Source: a virus. Taken from it: a stretch of 42,398 nt of DNA. A program made the position numbers and the translations under genes. Below are positions 1-5,667 of the stretch, in pieces. Within the stretch, counting starts at the first letter, position 1; every line of letters starts with the position of its first letter. Below the pieces are notes generated by a model. It was not told the origin of the DNA. It searched no databases and saw only the letters and a list, made by a program, of their open reading frames with translations. Where the stretch lies: the IMG/VR virus record IMGVR_UViG_3300007735_000734, positions 1 to 42,398 of that record. One strand, written 5' to 3'.

Positions 1-287
1 GTAATATAGGCGCAGCCTACGGGCCAGGTCAGTGAGCTATCTTCCTGCCGCGTAAGGCGGCCGTAAATAGCTACGCCATCGCCCTGGCAGTGATTCAGTG
101 AAAATCGTACTTCGAGATCAGTAGGAAGATGACCTAACTTTTCTTCTAATCTAGAAGTCAGATAATCTTTGACTTCATCGCTATCCATAACTTCATATAG
201 GAATTCCTGATATTCCCGGATAGCTCTCTCTCGCGCATCACCTTCTAATTCCTGGAAGGTATATCGCCTTACCGTGTAGTACTTCAT
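1..287 (-). CDS. Hypothetical phage protein, left copy, 3' end cut by window edge
   Basis: This is the N-terminal 95 or so residues of the protein encoded in full at 40476..41045, and by eye the bases are identical there. The start at 287 is chosen because GGAG lies 8 bases upstream. The visible part begins MKYYTVRRYTF and contains the stretch FQELEGDARERAIREYQE, a pattern seen in a widespread family of uncharacterised phage and plasmid proteins (YTF-x-EL-x3-A+-x-A). No catalytic motif is visible. It is the last gene of the leftward module in this copy. Confidence 0.8.
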   Translation of the reverse strand, partial: MKYYTVRRYTFQELEGDARERAIREYQEFLYEVMDSDEVKDYLTSRLEEKLGHLPTDLEVRFSLNHCQGDGVAIYGRLTRQEDSSLTWPVGCAYI

Positions 288-304
288 CTCTTCATCTCCA
301 TTCC

Positions 305-363
305 GCATTAGGTCATTCGCCTAATATGCGGCCACCTTCCAGGGATATCGCTAGCCCTGGAAG
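305..363 (-). other. Intergenic stem-loop pair A
   Basis: Two inverted repeats fill the 87-base gap between the clamp gene and the next gene. The first pairs GCATTAGG (305..312) with CCTAATATGC (321..330) with one bulge. The second pairs CTTCCAGGG (336..344) with CCCTGGAAG (355..363), a perfect 9-bp stem. Neither is followed by a T-run, so they are not ordinary intrinsic terminators. The right copy keeps both at 41063..41088 and 41094..41121, with a substitution in the first loop. Confidence 0.7.
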
Positions 364-374
364 ATAGTCGCGTA

Positions 375-995
375 TTACGCCTTCCGCATAGGCATCAGTA
401 ACGCCCTCCAGGTTACTTTATTGCCCTCCAGGCCGATGATAATCGGCTTCTTTTCATCGATAAATTCGATCGTTACGCTGCCACCTTTCCCTACGATCTT
501 CGCGTAATCGGCAAAGAATGAAGGATTCAGAGTGATATTCGCCAGAGCTACCCGCGGTTGATCTTCCGCGGGCCATAGTTGATCAGTGGGAGGGTAAGTA
601 CCATCAAAGGCGCGGAAGGATACTTCCTGATCCAGATAGCGGGCCGTTACGCGATCACCATCGCGCTCGATCGTCATATAGGCATAACTACCCTTCGCTG
701 CCTTCGCTAACGCGATGATCTTCTTAGCATCATCGACCGGAATTACCGTGGCAGGTAGTGATCCCGCCATAGTTTCCACTTGCTCTACTTTTCCCTCGAT
801 CAAGCGATATCTATCGGTAGCCCTGGCGATCACCAGATCGCCGCTAGATTCGATGCCGATCGTGTTGAGTAGGGGCAGGCTCTTATCCTTGCCCGCGTGG
901 GTAATTACTCCCTCTAATAGCTCTAATAAGGTGCCCGCGTGAATTGCTACCGTGCCGGTAGTCTTCGCCGCTTTTTCTTCTAGTGATGCGCTCAT
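375..995 (-). CDS. DnaN-like sliding clamp, short two-domain form (left copy)
   Basis: The 206-residue product resembles the last two domains of the bacterial beta clamp, which holds the replicative polymerase on DNA. Family marks in order are a KDKSLPLLNTI stretch (~37-47), ATDRYRL (~59-65), VIPVDDAKKII in mid-protein, FDGTYPPTDQLWP, and a C-terminus ending LLMPMRKA, which matches the MPMR end of DnaN. Bacterial DnaN has about 370 residues and three domains; one domain's worth is missing. A ring would then need three subunits, as in PCNA or T4 gp45 (inference). The start at 995 follows AAGGAAAG. A second, diverged copy lies at 41133..41846. Confidence 0.85.
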   Translation of the reverse strand: MSASLEEKAAKTTGTVAIHAGTLLELLEGVITHAGKDKSLPLLNTIGIESSGDLVIARATDRYRLIEGKVEQVETMAGSLPATVIPVDDAKKIIALAKAAKGSYAYMTIERDGDRVTARYLDQEVSFRAFDGTYPPTDQLWPAEDQPRVALANITLNPSFFADYAKIVGKGGSVTIEFIDEKKPIIIGLEGNKVTWRALLMPMRKA

Positions 996-1032
996 ATTCT
1001 TTCCTTCATCTCTTATTCATCGCCGCCCTTAT

Positions 1033-1093
1033 GGCAGCGATGCCGTATCGGTAAGGATACGATCTAAGGCAGGGAATATCAAGCATCCCTGCC
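1033..1093 (-). other. Intergenic stem-loop group B
   Basis: The 111-base gap upstream of the clamp gene contains GGCAgcgaTGCC (1033..1044), GTATC/GATAC (1045..1049 with 1056..1060) and a perfect 8-bp stem GGCAGGGA/TCCCTGCC (1068..1075 with 1086..1093). No T-run follows in the leftward direction. The right copy preserves the group at about 41884..41944, which suggests selection on the folded RNA or on protein binding. Confidence 0.65.
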
Positions 1094-1106
1094 CTAGCTC
1101 TTAGCC

Positions 1107-1250
1107 TTATCGGTAACCGATTAGCTGGCACACTCTCCCTTCTATCGTGTCGCGACATTCGCCATAAACCGGCTCCAGGAATATCGCCGCGGCCAGGATG
1201 GTGAGGGCCAGGGCCGCCAGAAGGGCTAATAGTATTTTCTCCTGGCGCAT
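1107..1250 (-). CDS. Small single-pass membrane protein (left copy)
   Basis: The 47-residue product starts MRQEK and has a hydrophobic run of about 20 residues (ILLALLAALALTILAAAIF), followed by a short tail with two cysteines (GECRDTIEGRVC). It looks like a membrane-anchored or exported micro-protein with a possible disulfide; no family was recognised. Its ATG overlaps the stop of the gene before it (TGATG), so translation is probably coupled. The right copy at 41958..42101 differs by one residue near the C-terminus (Q to H) by my reading. Confidence 0.7.
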   Translation of the reverse strand: MRQEKILLALLAALALTILAAAIFLEPVYGECRDTIEGRVCQLIGYR

Positions 1251-1411
1251 CACTCACCTACCTGGATGCCCGCATACCGGACAATAGTGTTGAGGGTTAT
1301 ATGAATCTCACAATCGCACAATTCTCCGCCGCCCATATTCTCCTCGTATTCCAGATGGGAATAGTTATCCTCGTACATCTCATTGATCAATTCCTGGAGA
1401 GTGTCGCGCAT
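1250..1411 (-). CDS. Hypothetical 53-residue protein (left copy)
   Basis: The start at 1411 is the second of two adjacent ATGs; GGGGAGGA gives it a good spacing of 5. The product begins MRDTLQELINEMYEDNY and has an acidic middle and the pair CDCE near the C-terminus. No family was recognised. It overlaps the previous gene by one base and the next by one base, so the three genes 1587 to 1107 form one translationally coupled set. The right copy at 42101..42259 is one residue shorter and keeps the CRCD pair, so the cysteines may bind metal. Confidence 0.7.
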   Translation of the reverse strand: MRDTLQELINEMYEDNYSHLEYEENMGGGELCDCEIHITLNTIVRYAGIQVGE

Positions 1412-1587
1412 CATTCCTCCCCGCAATCGCATAGATGGCCGCAGGTATAGCAAACATAACCGCATCCCCAGGCCGTGTTATACCCGTACACGCGGCGGCC
1501 ATCGCCGCCTATAAAGGTGTACCAGCGGCCCGCGGCATCCATCGCCGCCCCTACACTCTCGCGCTCTTTTTCTATTGACCAGCTCAT
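1411..1587 (-). CDS. Small Cys-rich protein (left copy)
   Basis: The 58-residue product starts MSWSIEKERESVG. Its C-terminal third has closely spaced cysteines (CGYVCYTCGHLCDC), which suggests a small zinc-binding fold. The start at 1587 is preferred over an in-frame ATG at 1602 because AAGGGA lies 6 bases upstream of it. The stop overlaps the next ATG. A 5'-truncated copy runs off the right edge of the window (42259..42398). No family name can be given. Confidence 0.7.
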   Translation of the reverse strand: MSWSIEKERESVGAAMDAAGRWYTFIGGDGRRVYGYNTAWGCGYVCYTCGHLCDCGEE

Positions 1588-1614
1588 ATTTATTCCCTTC
1601 ATCTCGTTTATTCT

Positions 1615-1654
1615 GGGATATTCATCCCCTACCCTCCCCAGGCCGTAGCCTGGG
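1615..1654 (-). other. Intergenic stem-loop pair C
   Basis: The 87-base gap between 1588 and 1674 holds GGGATattcATCCC (1615..1628) and the perfect stem CCCAGGC-CGTA-GCCTGGG (1637..1654). There is no T-run after either on the leftward strand. The arrangement, two hairpins between two genes, is the same as in groups A, B and D. Confidence 0.65.
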
Positions 1655-1674
1655 AAGGATAGGTAACGCCCTCC

Positions 1675-1824
1675 CTAGCGGCACTCTGGGCATACCATCG
1701 CGTCATTCTCCGGCCGCTGGTAAATCTCATATTCATCCACTATCTGCCCGCACTCTTCGCAGGAATAGAAATCCTTCCCCTCTTCCTGGGTCATCTTCAT
1801 CAATAGCTCATTGATGTCGCTCAT
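1675..1824 (-). CDS. Small zinc-ribbon protein
   Basis: The 49-residue product has two CxxC pairs, CEEC near residue 27 and CPEC at the very end, separated by an acidic segment; this is a rubredoxin- or zinc-ribbon-like knuckle arrangement. The start at 1824 is the second of two adjacent ATGs behind AGGAGG, with a spacing of 7. It resembles the many CxxC microproteins in the right-hand leftward module. Its partner is unknown; zinc ribbons this small in phages often contact host RNA polymerase or replication proteins, but nothing here shows that. Confidence 0.7.
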   Translation of the reverse strand: MSDINELLMKMTQEEGKDFYSCEECGQIVDEYEIYQRPENDAMVCPECR

Positions 1825-1835
1825 CATCTCTCCTC

Positions 1836-2174
1836 CTATAACCATTCCTGGCGCAGCGATTCGCGGCCGTCTAGGCCGTATAGCGCGATGCTTACACTCT
1901 CCACTAGATGCCATCCCATATCCATTCCCAGGCCCTCTACTCTTACGGCCCTGCCGCCATTACGGTCTATGAGCCGCCAGCCTAGAAGGCGGGCCACCCA
2001 GAAGGTGATGGCATAGATGCGGCCATCGCGTACACAATAGACGGCAATATCTCGCGACATTCCAGAGCGGCTAACGCTCTTTACGCTGGTATAGACGGTA
2101 CTACCAGCAGGTAGCATCTTTTCTAGCTGGAAAATAGCTTCCTGCCGTATCTGCTTTTTTTCTAGTGCCTTCAT
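1836..2174 (-). CDS. Conserved phage hypothetical with SVSRSGMSR motif
   Basis: The 112-residue product begins MKALEKKQIRQEAIFQLEKML, an amphipathic helix, followed by TVYTSVKSVSRSGMSRDIAVY. The SRSGMSR stretch with a following beta strand is typical of a family of uncharacterised proteins found in many phages. The RBS is AAGGAAAAG just upstream. It is the second gene of the leftward module and is preceded by a strongly structured gap. Function is unknown. Confidence 0.75.
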   Translation of the reverse strand: MKALEKKQIRQEAIFQLEKMLPAGSTVYTSVKSVSRSGMSRDIAVYCVRDGRIYAITFWVARLLGWRLIDRNGGRAVRVEGLGMDMGWHLVESVSIALYGLDGRESLRQEWL

Positions 2175-2195
2175 CTCTTTTCCTTTTCTCTTAGC

Positions 2196-2270
2196 GGAAT
2201 CGGTTAGCGATTCCCTACCGTTGCCAGGTCATCGAAGAGCTGGCAACGATAGGCAACGGCTACGCCTATC
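2196..2270 (-). other. Intergenic stem-loop group D (strongest)
   Basis: Three inverted repeats lie nearly end to end: GGAATCG-gttag-CGATTCC (2196..2214); a long stem of 13 pairs out of 14 joining bases 2214..2227 with 2240..2253, core CGTTGCCAG/CTGGCAACG; and GATAGGC/GCCTATC (2248..2254 with 2264..2270), which overlaps the second and so would be an alternative fold. No T-run follows on the leftward strand. The mutually exclusive pairing is what a switch or processing site would show, but that is inference. Confidence 0.7.
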
Positions 2271-2294
2271 TAATTTTTGATCATCTGGTGATTA

Positions 2295-2591
2295 CTACCA
2301 TCGCTCATCGAATAGAGCAACGGCCCATTGATGAAGAGCGCTAGCAGCGGCTAGCTCTTCCTCTTTTCCTTCTGTATCAAAGTAGAAGGCCGTAACCGTG
2401 TTGAGGTCACAATCTTCTTCCACTCTTACGCCATCTTCTTCAGGGAAAAAGAAGGTCATCGTGCGGAATCGGTTAGGGGCAGATTCCGCGAATAGAAAAG
2501 GATGCGAATCATCCTCACCAGATTCTTCCAGCTCTTCCCGTAATTCATCAGTAAGGGCTAGTAGTTGTTCTTCGCGTAATTCCTTGCTCAT
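2295..2591 (-). CDS. Acidic hypothetical protein, first gene of leftward module
   Basis: The 98-residue product is strongly acidic (MSKELREEQLLALTDELREELEES, then several EED/EEE runs) with a predicted helical N-terminus and a beta-rich middle. GGAG sits 9 bases before the ATG. No family was recognised. As the most promoter-proximal gene of the leftward unit it may be an early protein; high acidity is common in phage DNA mimics and inhibitors, but nothing here proves such a role. Confidence 0.65.
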   Translation of the reverse strand: MSKELREEQLLALTDELREELEESGEDDSHPFLFAESAPNRFRTMTFFFPEEDGVRVEEDCDLNTVTAFYFDTEGKEEELAAASALHQWAVALFDERW

Positions 2592-2697
2592 ATCTTCATC
2601 TCCATATCTGGCAGGCAGGCCCTGCCATAGCTCAATTATGAAGGAAGGCTAGGGAGGAATCAACTACCAGCGGGAGGGAATTACTAGCCCGCCATCA

Positions 2698-2815
2698 CCA
2701 GGGCCAGGGCCAGCTCATCCAGGGCCAGGGCATCGAAGGGGCCAGGGAATCACCAGGGCCAGGGATGCCGCCGCCTTCTGGGGTATGCCGTTAGGCCGCT
2801 GGATGCCGTTAGGCC
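2698..2815. repeat. Iteron-like short repeats
   Basis: CCAGGGCCAGGG occurs three times exactly (2698..2709, 2719..2730, 2753..2764), with a further partial GGCCAGGG near 2740. Directly after, ATGCCGTTAGGCC occurs twice with an 18-base period (2785..2797, 2803..2815), and TTAGGCCGC recurs near 2854. Such clustered repeats in a non-coding region are typical of binding sites for a replication initiator or a small terminase; which one applies cannot be told from sequence. Confidence 0.6.
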
Positions 2816-2875
2816 AGAGCCGCCCCTATAAATATCTAACCTCCTTCCATCCATTAGGCCGCCCATCCCTGGGTA

Positions 2876-2901
2876 TTGTCGACATATCGCCATATAGACA
2901 A
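2876..2901. promoter_or_regulatory. Dyad-symmetric site, possible operator
   Basis: TTGTC (2876..2880) and GACAA (2897..2901) flank two ATAT blocks, giving an imperfect 26-base dyad. TGTCGACA inside its left half is itself palindromic. The site lies in the divergent control region, so a repressor or activator could bind here; there is no direct support beyond symmetry and position. Confidence 0.3.
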
Positions 2902-2916
2902 GGGAAAACCATCCAG

Positions 2917-2936
2917 AAAAAAAGGGGAACGACCCC
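2917..2936 (-). terminator. Leftward intrinsic terminator or attenuator
   Basis: On the minus strand GGGG-tcgtt-CCCC (2936..2924) is followed by seven Ts (2923..2917). The stem is only four G-C pairs. It lies upstream of the first leftward gene, so it would cut short a leftward transcript starting to its right. That makes it a possible attenuator or the end of a small leader RNA. Confidence 0.4.
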
Positions 2937-3063
2937 CCGTTGTTGAATCGGCGCGACCGAGATGTCACATACCCACAAAAAATATTTCGACTAAAGTGAA
3001 GATCCCGTGACTCGGCCATTTAAGCCACTTGTTCCTGTGAGTTCCATCACATTCCAATATATT

Positions 3064-3096
3064 TTTCCAAAAAATGGGAAATCGGGTATATTTCCC
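3064..3096 (+). promoter_or_regulatory. Candidate rightward promoter with overlapping inverted repeat
   Basis: TTTCCA (3064..3069), a 17-base spacer and TATATT (3087..3092) resemble a sigma-70 promoter aimed at terL. A perfect inverted repeat, GGGAAAT (3076..3082) and ATTTCCC (3090..3096), covers the -10 element, as an operator would. The -35 match is only 4 of 6. Confidence 0.35.
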
Positions 3097-3111
3097 GCCT
3101 TATATATAGTA

Positions 3112-3217
3112 GGGGGATGAAATCCCCGCGCCCTCTGTGAAGCGGGGATGAAGCCCCCGTGGCTGCTCCGGTCTTACGCCTCCGCAGCCCCCTAGGGCGT
3201 AGGAGGCGATCTACCCT
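3112..3217. repeat. GC-rich inverted-repeat block upstream of terL
   Basis: Successive hairpins are GGGGAT-GAA-ATCCCC (3113..3127), CGGGG/CCCCG (3143..3147 with 3155..3159), CGCCTCC/GGAGGCG (near 3178..3208), and the palindrome CCCTAGGG near 3190 whose half CCCTAG recurs near 3215. GGGGATGAA is thus present twice. Such density directly before a terminase gene is suggestive of a packaging start site; alternatively it is a structured leader of the late mRNA. Confidence 0.5.
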
Positions 3218-3291
3218 AGTTCGCGCCTTCACAGCTTGCGGCGCTCAACTGATCCGCTCCGCTACTTCGAGCAAGGACCATTAGGAGACTT

Positions 3292-5148
3292 ATGGCAGAA
3301 AACTCTGCCGATATAGCTAAGAGGATCATCCTCAAATCTGTCGCAGAAGGACTGACAGTAGACGCAGCCTGCAAGGCTGCAGGCAAATCGATCAAGACCT
3401 ACGAATACTACCGACGCACCGATAGAGCTTTCGCTGACAAGATGGACAGAACCCGCTTGGGTTTACGCGAAAAGACTTTCGCGTCCACCGATGTCACAGA
3501 ACTGACCTTTGAACAGTTCCGCGAAAGGTTCTTGCACAGCAAGACCTTCCCGCACCAAAAGAACTTAGTGGATGTCATTGAAGGTCGCCAGCCGAGCTGG
3601 CTCCACGAATCGATGAAATACGAGCAAGGACAGCCCAACCGCATCCTGCTCAACATCCCGCCCAACCACGCCAAGTCGATGACCATTACCGTCGACTACG
3701 CGACCTGGCTCATCTGCCAGAACCCAAACTTCCGCATCCTGATCGTCTCCCAGACACAGCGCCTTGCGGCCGATTTTCTCTACGCCATCAAGCAACGCCT
3801 GACTCACCCAATGTATGAAGACTTACAAGCAGCCTACGCTGCTGGCGTAGGGTTCAATTCCAAGAGCGCGACCTGGACTGCTACCCGCGTGACCTTTGGT
3901 AACGAGCTACGCGAATCTTCGGAGAAAGACCCGAACCTAGAGGCAGTCGGTATCGGTGGTCAGATCTACGGTAAACGTGCCGATATGATTATTGTCGATG
4001 ACGCGGTGACCCTTTCTAACGCTAACGATTTCGAGCGCCAGATCAAATGGCTCAACCAAGATGTTCGCTCCCGTCTCAACCCGACGGGCAAGTTGATTAT
4101 CATTGGTACCCGCGTAGCAAGTATTGATCTGTATAAAGAGCTTCGCTCTCCTGAGCGCTACCCTGGTGGGATTAGCCCGTGGACTTATCTAGCGATGCCA
4201 GCACTTCTGGAAGCGCACGAAGATCCCAACAAGTGGGTCACTCTCTGGCCTTACTCCGACCAGCCCTTTGACGGGCAGCCGGAAGAGGAGAAAACCGAAG
4301 AGGGTCTCTACCCCCGCTGGTCAGGCAGAAATCTTTTCAATGAACGACAGCAGATGGATAGCTCCACCTGGTCGCTGATCTACCAGCAACAAGATATCTC
4401 GGACAACGCGGTCTTTGATCCCATCTGTGTCAGAGGCGCGATTGATGGGATGCGTAAGTCAGGCAGACTCACTCCTGGCGTTCCAGGCCATCCACATAAT
4501 GTCAATGGATTTATCACCGTCTGCGGGTTAGACCCCGCGATCGTGGGAGATACGGCAGCAATCTGTTATGCCATCGACCGAGCAACGCATAAGCGCTACA
4601 TCGTCGATGCTATCAAGATTACCCGCCCCTCGCCAGCGCAGATCCGTCAGTTGATCTTTGACTGGACGGCGGCCTATACGCCCGCCGAGTGGATCATTGA
4701 GAAGAACGCTTTCCAGCAGTTCCTCACCCAAGATGAAGGTATCCGCCAACATCTGTCTACACGCGGCGTGTACTTGCGTGAGCATCACACCGGTTCCAAC
4801 AAATGGGATACCGGATTTGGTGTAGCCAGTATGTCCTCACTCTTTGGTACCAAGCAAGCCGATGGCAGACACCATCGAGATAACTTGATTCATCTACCCT
4901 CTGATCAAACCGAAAATATCAAGGCTCTGATTGAGCAGTTGATCACCTGGTCGCCAGAGACAAAGGGTAAGACCGATATGGTGATGGCGCTTTGGTTCTG
5001 TGAGATCAAGGCTCGTGAAGTCTTGAACCACGGACAGTATGCCAACCACCACCTGAAGAATCCATTCCTCACGCGCCACGAGCGCAGTAAGAGAATGGTG
5101 GTCAATATTGACCAACTGCTAGAAGAAAAAAATCAAACATTTATTTAG
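3292..5148 (+). CDS. terL: Terminase large subunit with N-terminal HTH segment
   Basis: The 618-residue protein powers DNA packaging and cuts the concatemer. The ATPase domain has a Walker A-type loop IPPNHAKSM (~122-130), Walker B MIIVDD (~232-237) and a coupling motif IIGTR (~270-274). The RNase H-like nuclease shows D414 (GLDPA), E470 (WIIEKN) and D562 (KTDMVMA). Residues ~12-42 look like a helix-turn-helix (VDAACKAAGKSIKTYEYYRR), which is normally found in the small terminase. No separate small terminase was recognised nearby, so DNA recognition may be built in. The RBS AGGAG lies 5 bases before the ATG. It heads the rightward virion block. Confidence 0.95.
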   Translation: MAENSADIAKRIILKSVAEGLTVDAACKAAGKSIKTYEYYRRTDRAFADKMDRTRLGLREKTFASTDVTELTFEQFRERFLHSKTFPHQKNLVDVIEGRQPSWLHESMKYEQGQPNRILLNIPPNHAKSMTITVDYATWLICQNPNFRILIVSQTQRLAADFLYAIKQRLTHPMYEDLQAAYAAGVGFNSKSATWTATRVTFGNELRESSEKDPNLEAVGIGGQIYGKRADMIIVDDAVTLSNANDFERQIKWLNQDVRSRLNPTGKLIIIGTRVASIDLYKELRSPERYPGGISPWTYLAMPALLEAHEDPNKWVTLWPYSDQPFDGQPEEEKTEEGLYPRWSGRNLFNERQQMDSSTWSLIYQQQDISDNAVFDPICVRGAIDGMRKSGRLTPGVPGHPHNVNGFITVCGLDPAIVGDTAAICYAIDRATHKRYIVDAIKITRPSPAQIRQLIFDWTAAYTPAEWIIEKNAFQQFLTQDEGIRQHLSTRGVYLREHHTGSNKWDTGFGVASMSSLFGTKQADGRHHRDNLIHLPSDQTENIKALIEQLITWSPETKGKTDMVMALWFCEIKAREVLNHGQYANHHLKNPFLTRHERSKRMVVNIDQLLEEKNQTFI

Positions 5149-5157
5149 GAGAACACA

Positions 5158-5364
5158 ATGCCAGCACCAAAAAAGCAAGATACACCTTTAAGAAAAGCAG
5201 AGATTAGATCAATTAAAGCCGGAGCAAAAGCAGCAAAAGATCCAATGACTATGAATAAAACTGCTCGTAATTCAAGTCAACTAAGCGCTGAATACAACGC
5301 TGGTTATATTGCTGGCAAAAAAGATATGGCCGCTTTTAAGCGTAATCAAGCTAAGAAGAAATAA
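5158..5364 (+). CDS. Small basic hypothetical protein
   Basis: The 68-residue, lysine-rich product begins MPAPKKQDT and ends KRNQAKKK. It has the stretch SAEYNAGYIAGKKDMAAFK. The RBS AGGAG is followed by ACACA and the ATG. It shares its MPAPKK opening with the next gene, so the two may be distant paralogs or share an N-terminal tag. It lies between terminase and portal. It could be a small DNA-binding or head protein; the function is unknown. Confidence 0.7.
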   Translation: MPAPKKQDTPLRKAEIRSIKAGAKAAKDPMTMNKTARNSSQLSAEYNAGYIAGKKDMAAFKRNQAKKK

Positions 5365-5373
5365 GGAACTATT

Positions 5374-5658
5374 ATGCCAGCACCTAAAAAGAAAGCAACT
5401 GCCTCTAAAGCAACTATGAAGACAGGATCAAATTCTGACGGAGTTGCTATGCGTAATCGTAGCGCCTATATAGACGCAGTACAGAACATTCGTGAGACTT
5501 CAGAAACCCGTAGAGATGTGTGGGATGCTGTAGATCTTATTGCCAAGGCAGGTAAGAAGTTCAAGCAAGATCCAACCAAAGATATTGCCAACTGGAAGAA
5601 GTTTGTTACCAAGGTAACACCAAAGGACGCTAATCCAGCCTGGAACAAAAAGAAGTAA
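5374..5658 (+). CDS. Small basic hypothetical protein
   Basis: The 94-residue, lysine-rich product begins MPAPKKKATASKATMK, with a more globular middle (SAYIDAVQNIRETSETRRDVWDAV in two halves) and a basic end (PAWNKKK). AAGGA precedes the ATG. Together with 5158..5364 it sits between terL and the portal gene, the usual place for small terminase or head accessory genes, but no HTH is evident. Function unknown. Confidence 0.7.
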   Translation: MPAPKKKATASKATMKTGSNSDGVAMRNRSAYIDAVQNIRETSETRRDVWDAVDLIAKAGKKFKQDPTKDIANWKKFVTKVTPKDANPAWNKKK

Positions 5659-5667
5659 GGAACTTAA

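Larger units (their letters stand above)
1..1550. repeat. Left copy of a diverged ~1.5-kb end repeat
   Basis: This stretch is repeated at 40759..42398 in the same orientation. By eye the first ~300 bases are identical; differences begin near base 302 and continue to base 1550, which aligns with the last base of the window. The right copy has a 93-base in-frame insertion in the clamp gene and a 3-base loss in a small gene, a net gain of 90. Reading frames are kept in both copies, so both look functional or recently so. It may be an assembly overlap between strain variants or a genuine duplication. Confidence 0.95.
2592..3291. other. 700-base divergent non-coding control region
   Basis: No convincing gene lies here. 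Two reverse reading frames exist (2750..3019 and 3047..3232) but lack an RBS. The region separates the leftward module from the rightward terminase gene, so it must hold divergent promoters. It contains a perfect 7-bp hairpin TGGCAGG/CCTGCCA (2609..2627), short tandem repeats, a dyad, a leftward terminator-like hairpin and a block of GC-rich inverted repeats next to the terminase. The position beside terL fits a packaging (cos or pac) site; the repeats also fit an origin. Confidence 0.7.

Noticed and set aside
1006-1257. 83-codon reverse frame over the left membrane-protein gene
   Set aside because: The frame at 1107..1250 has a clear hydrophobic helix, coupling and a matching right copy; the longer frame has none of these.
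2698-2764. Short repeats considered as a CRISPR array
   Set aside because: Units are 12 bases with uneven spacing and no spacer of constant length; no cas genes other than a lone Cas4-like nuclease.
2750-3232. Two reverse frames of 89 and 61 codons in the control region
   Set aside because: No RBS, low-complexity or arginine-rich products, and they run through the inverted-repeat block.
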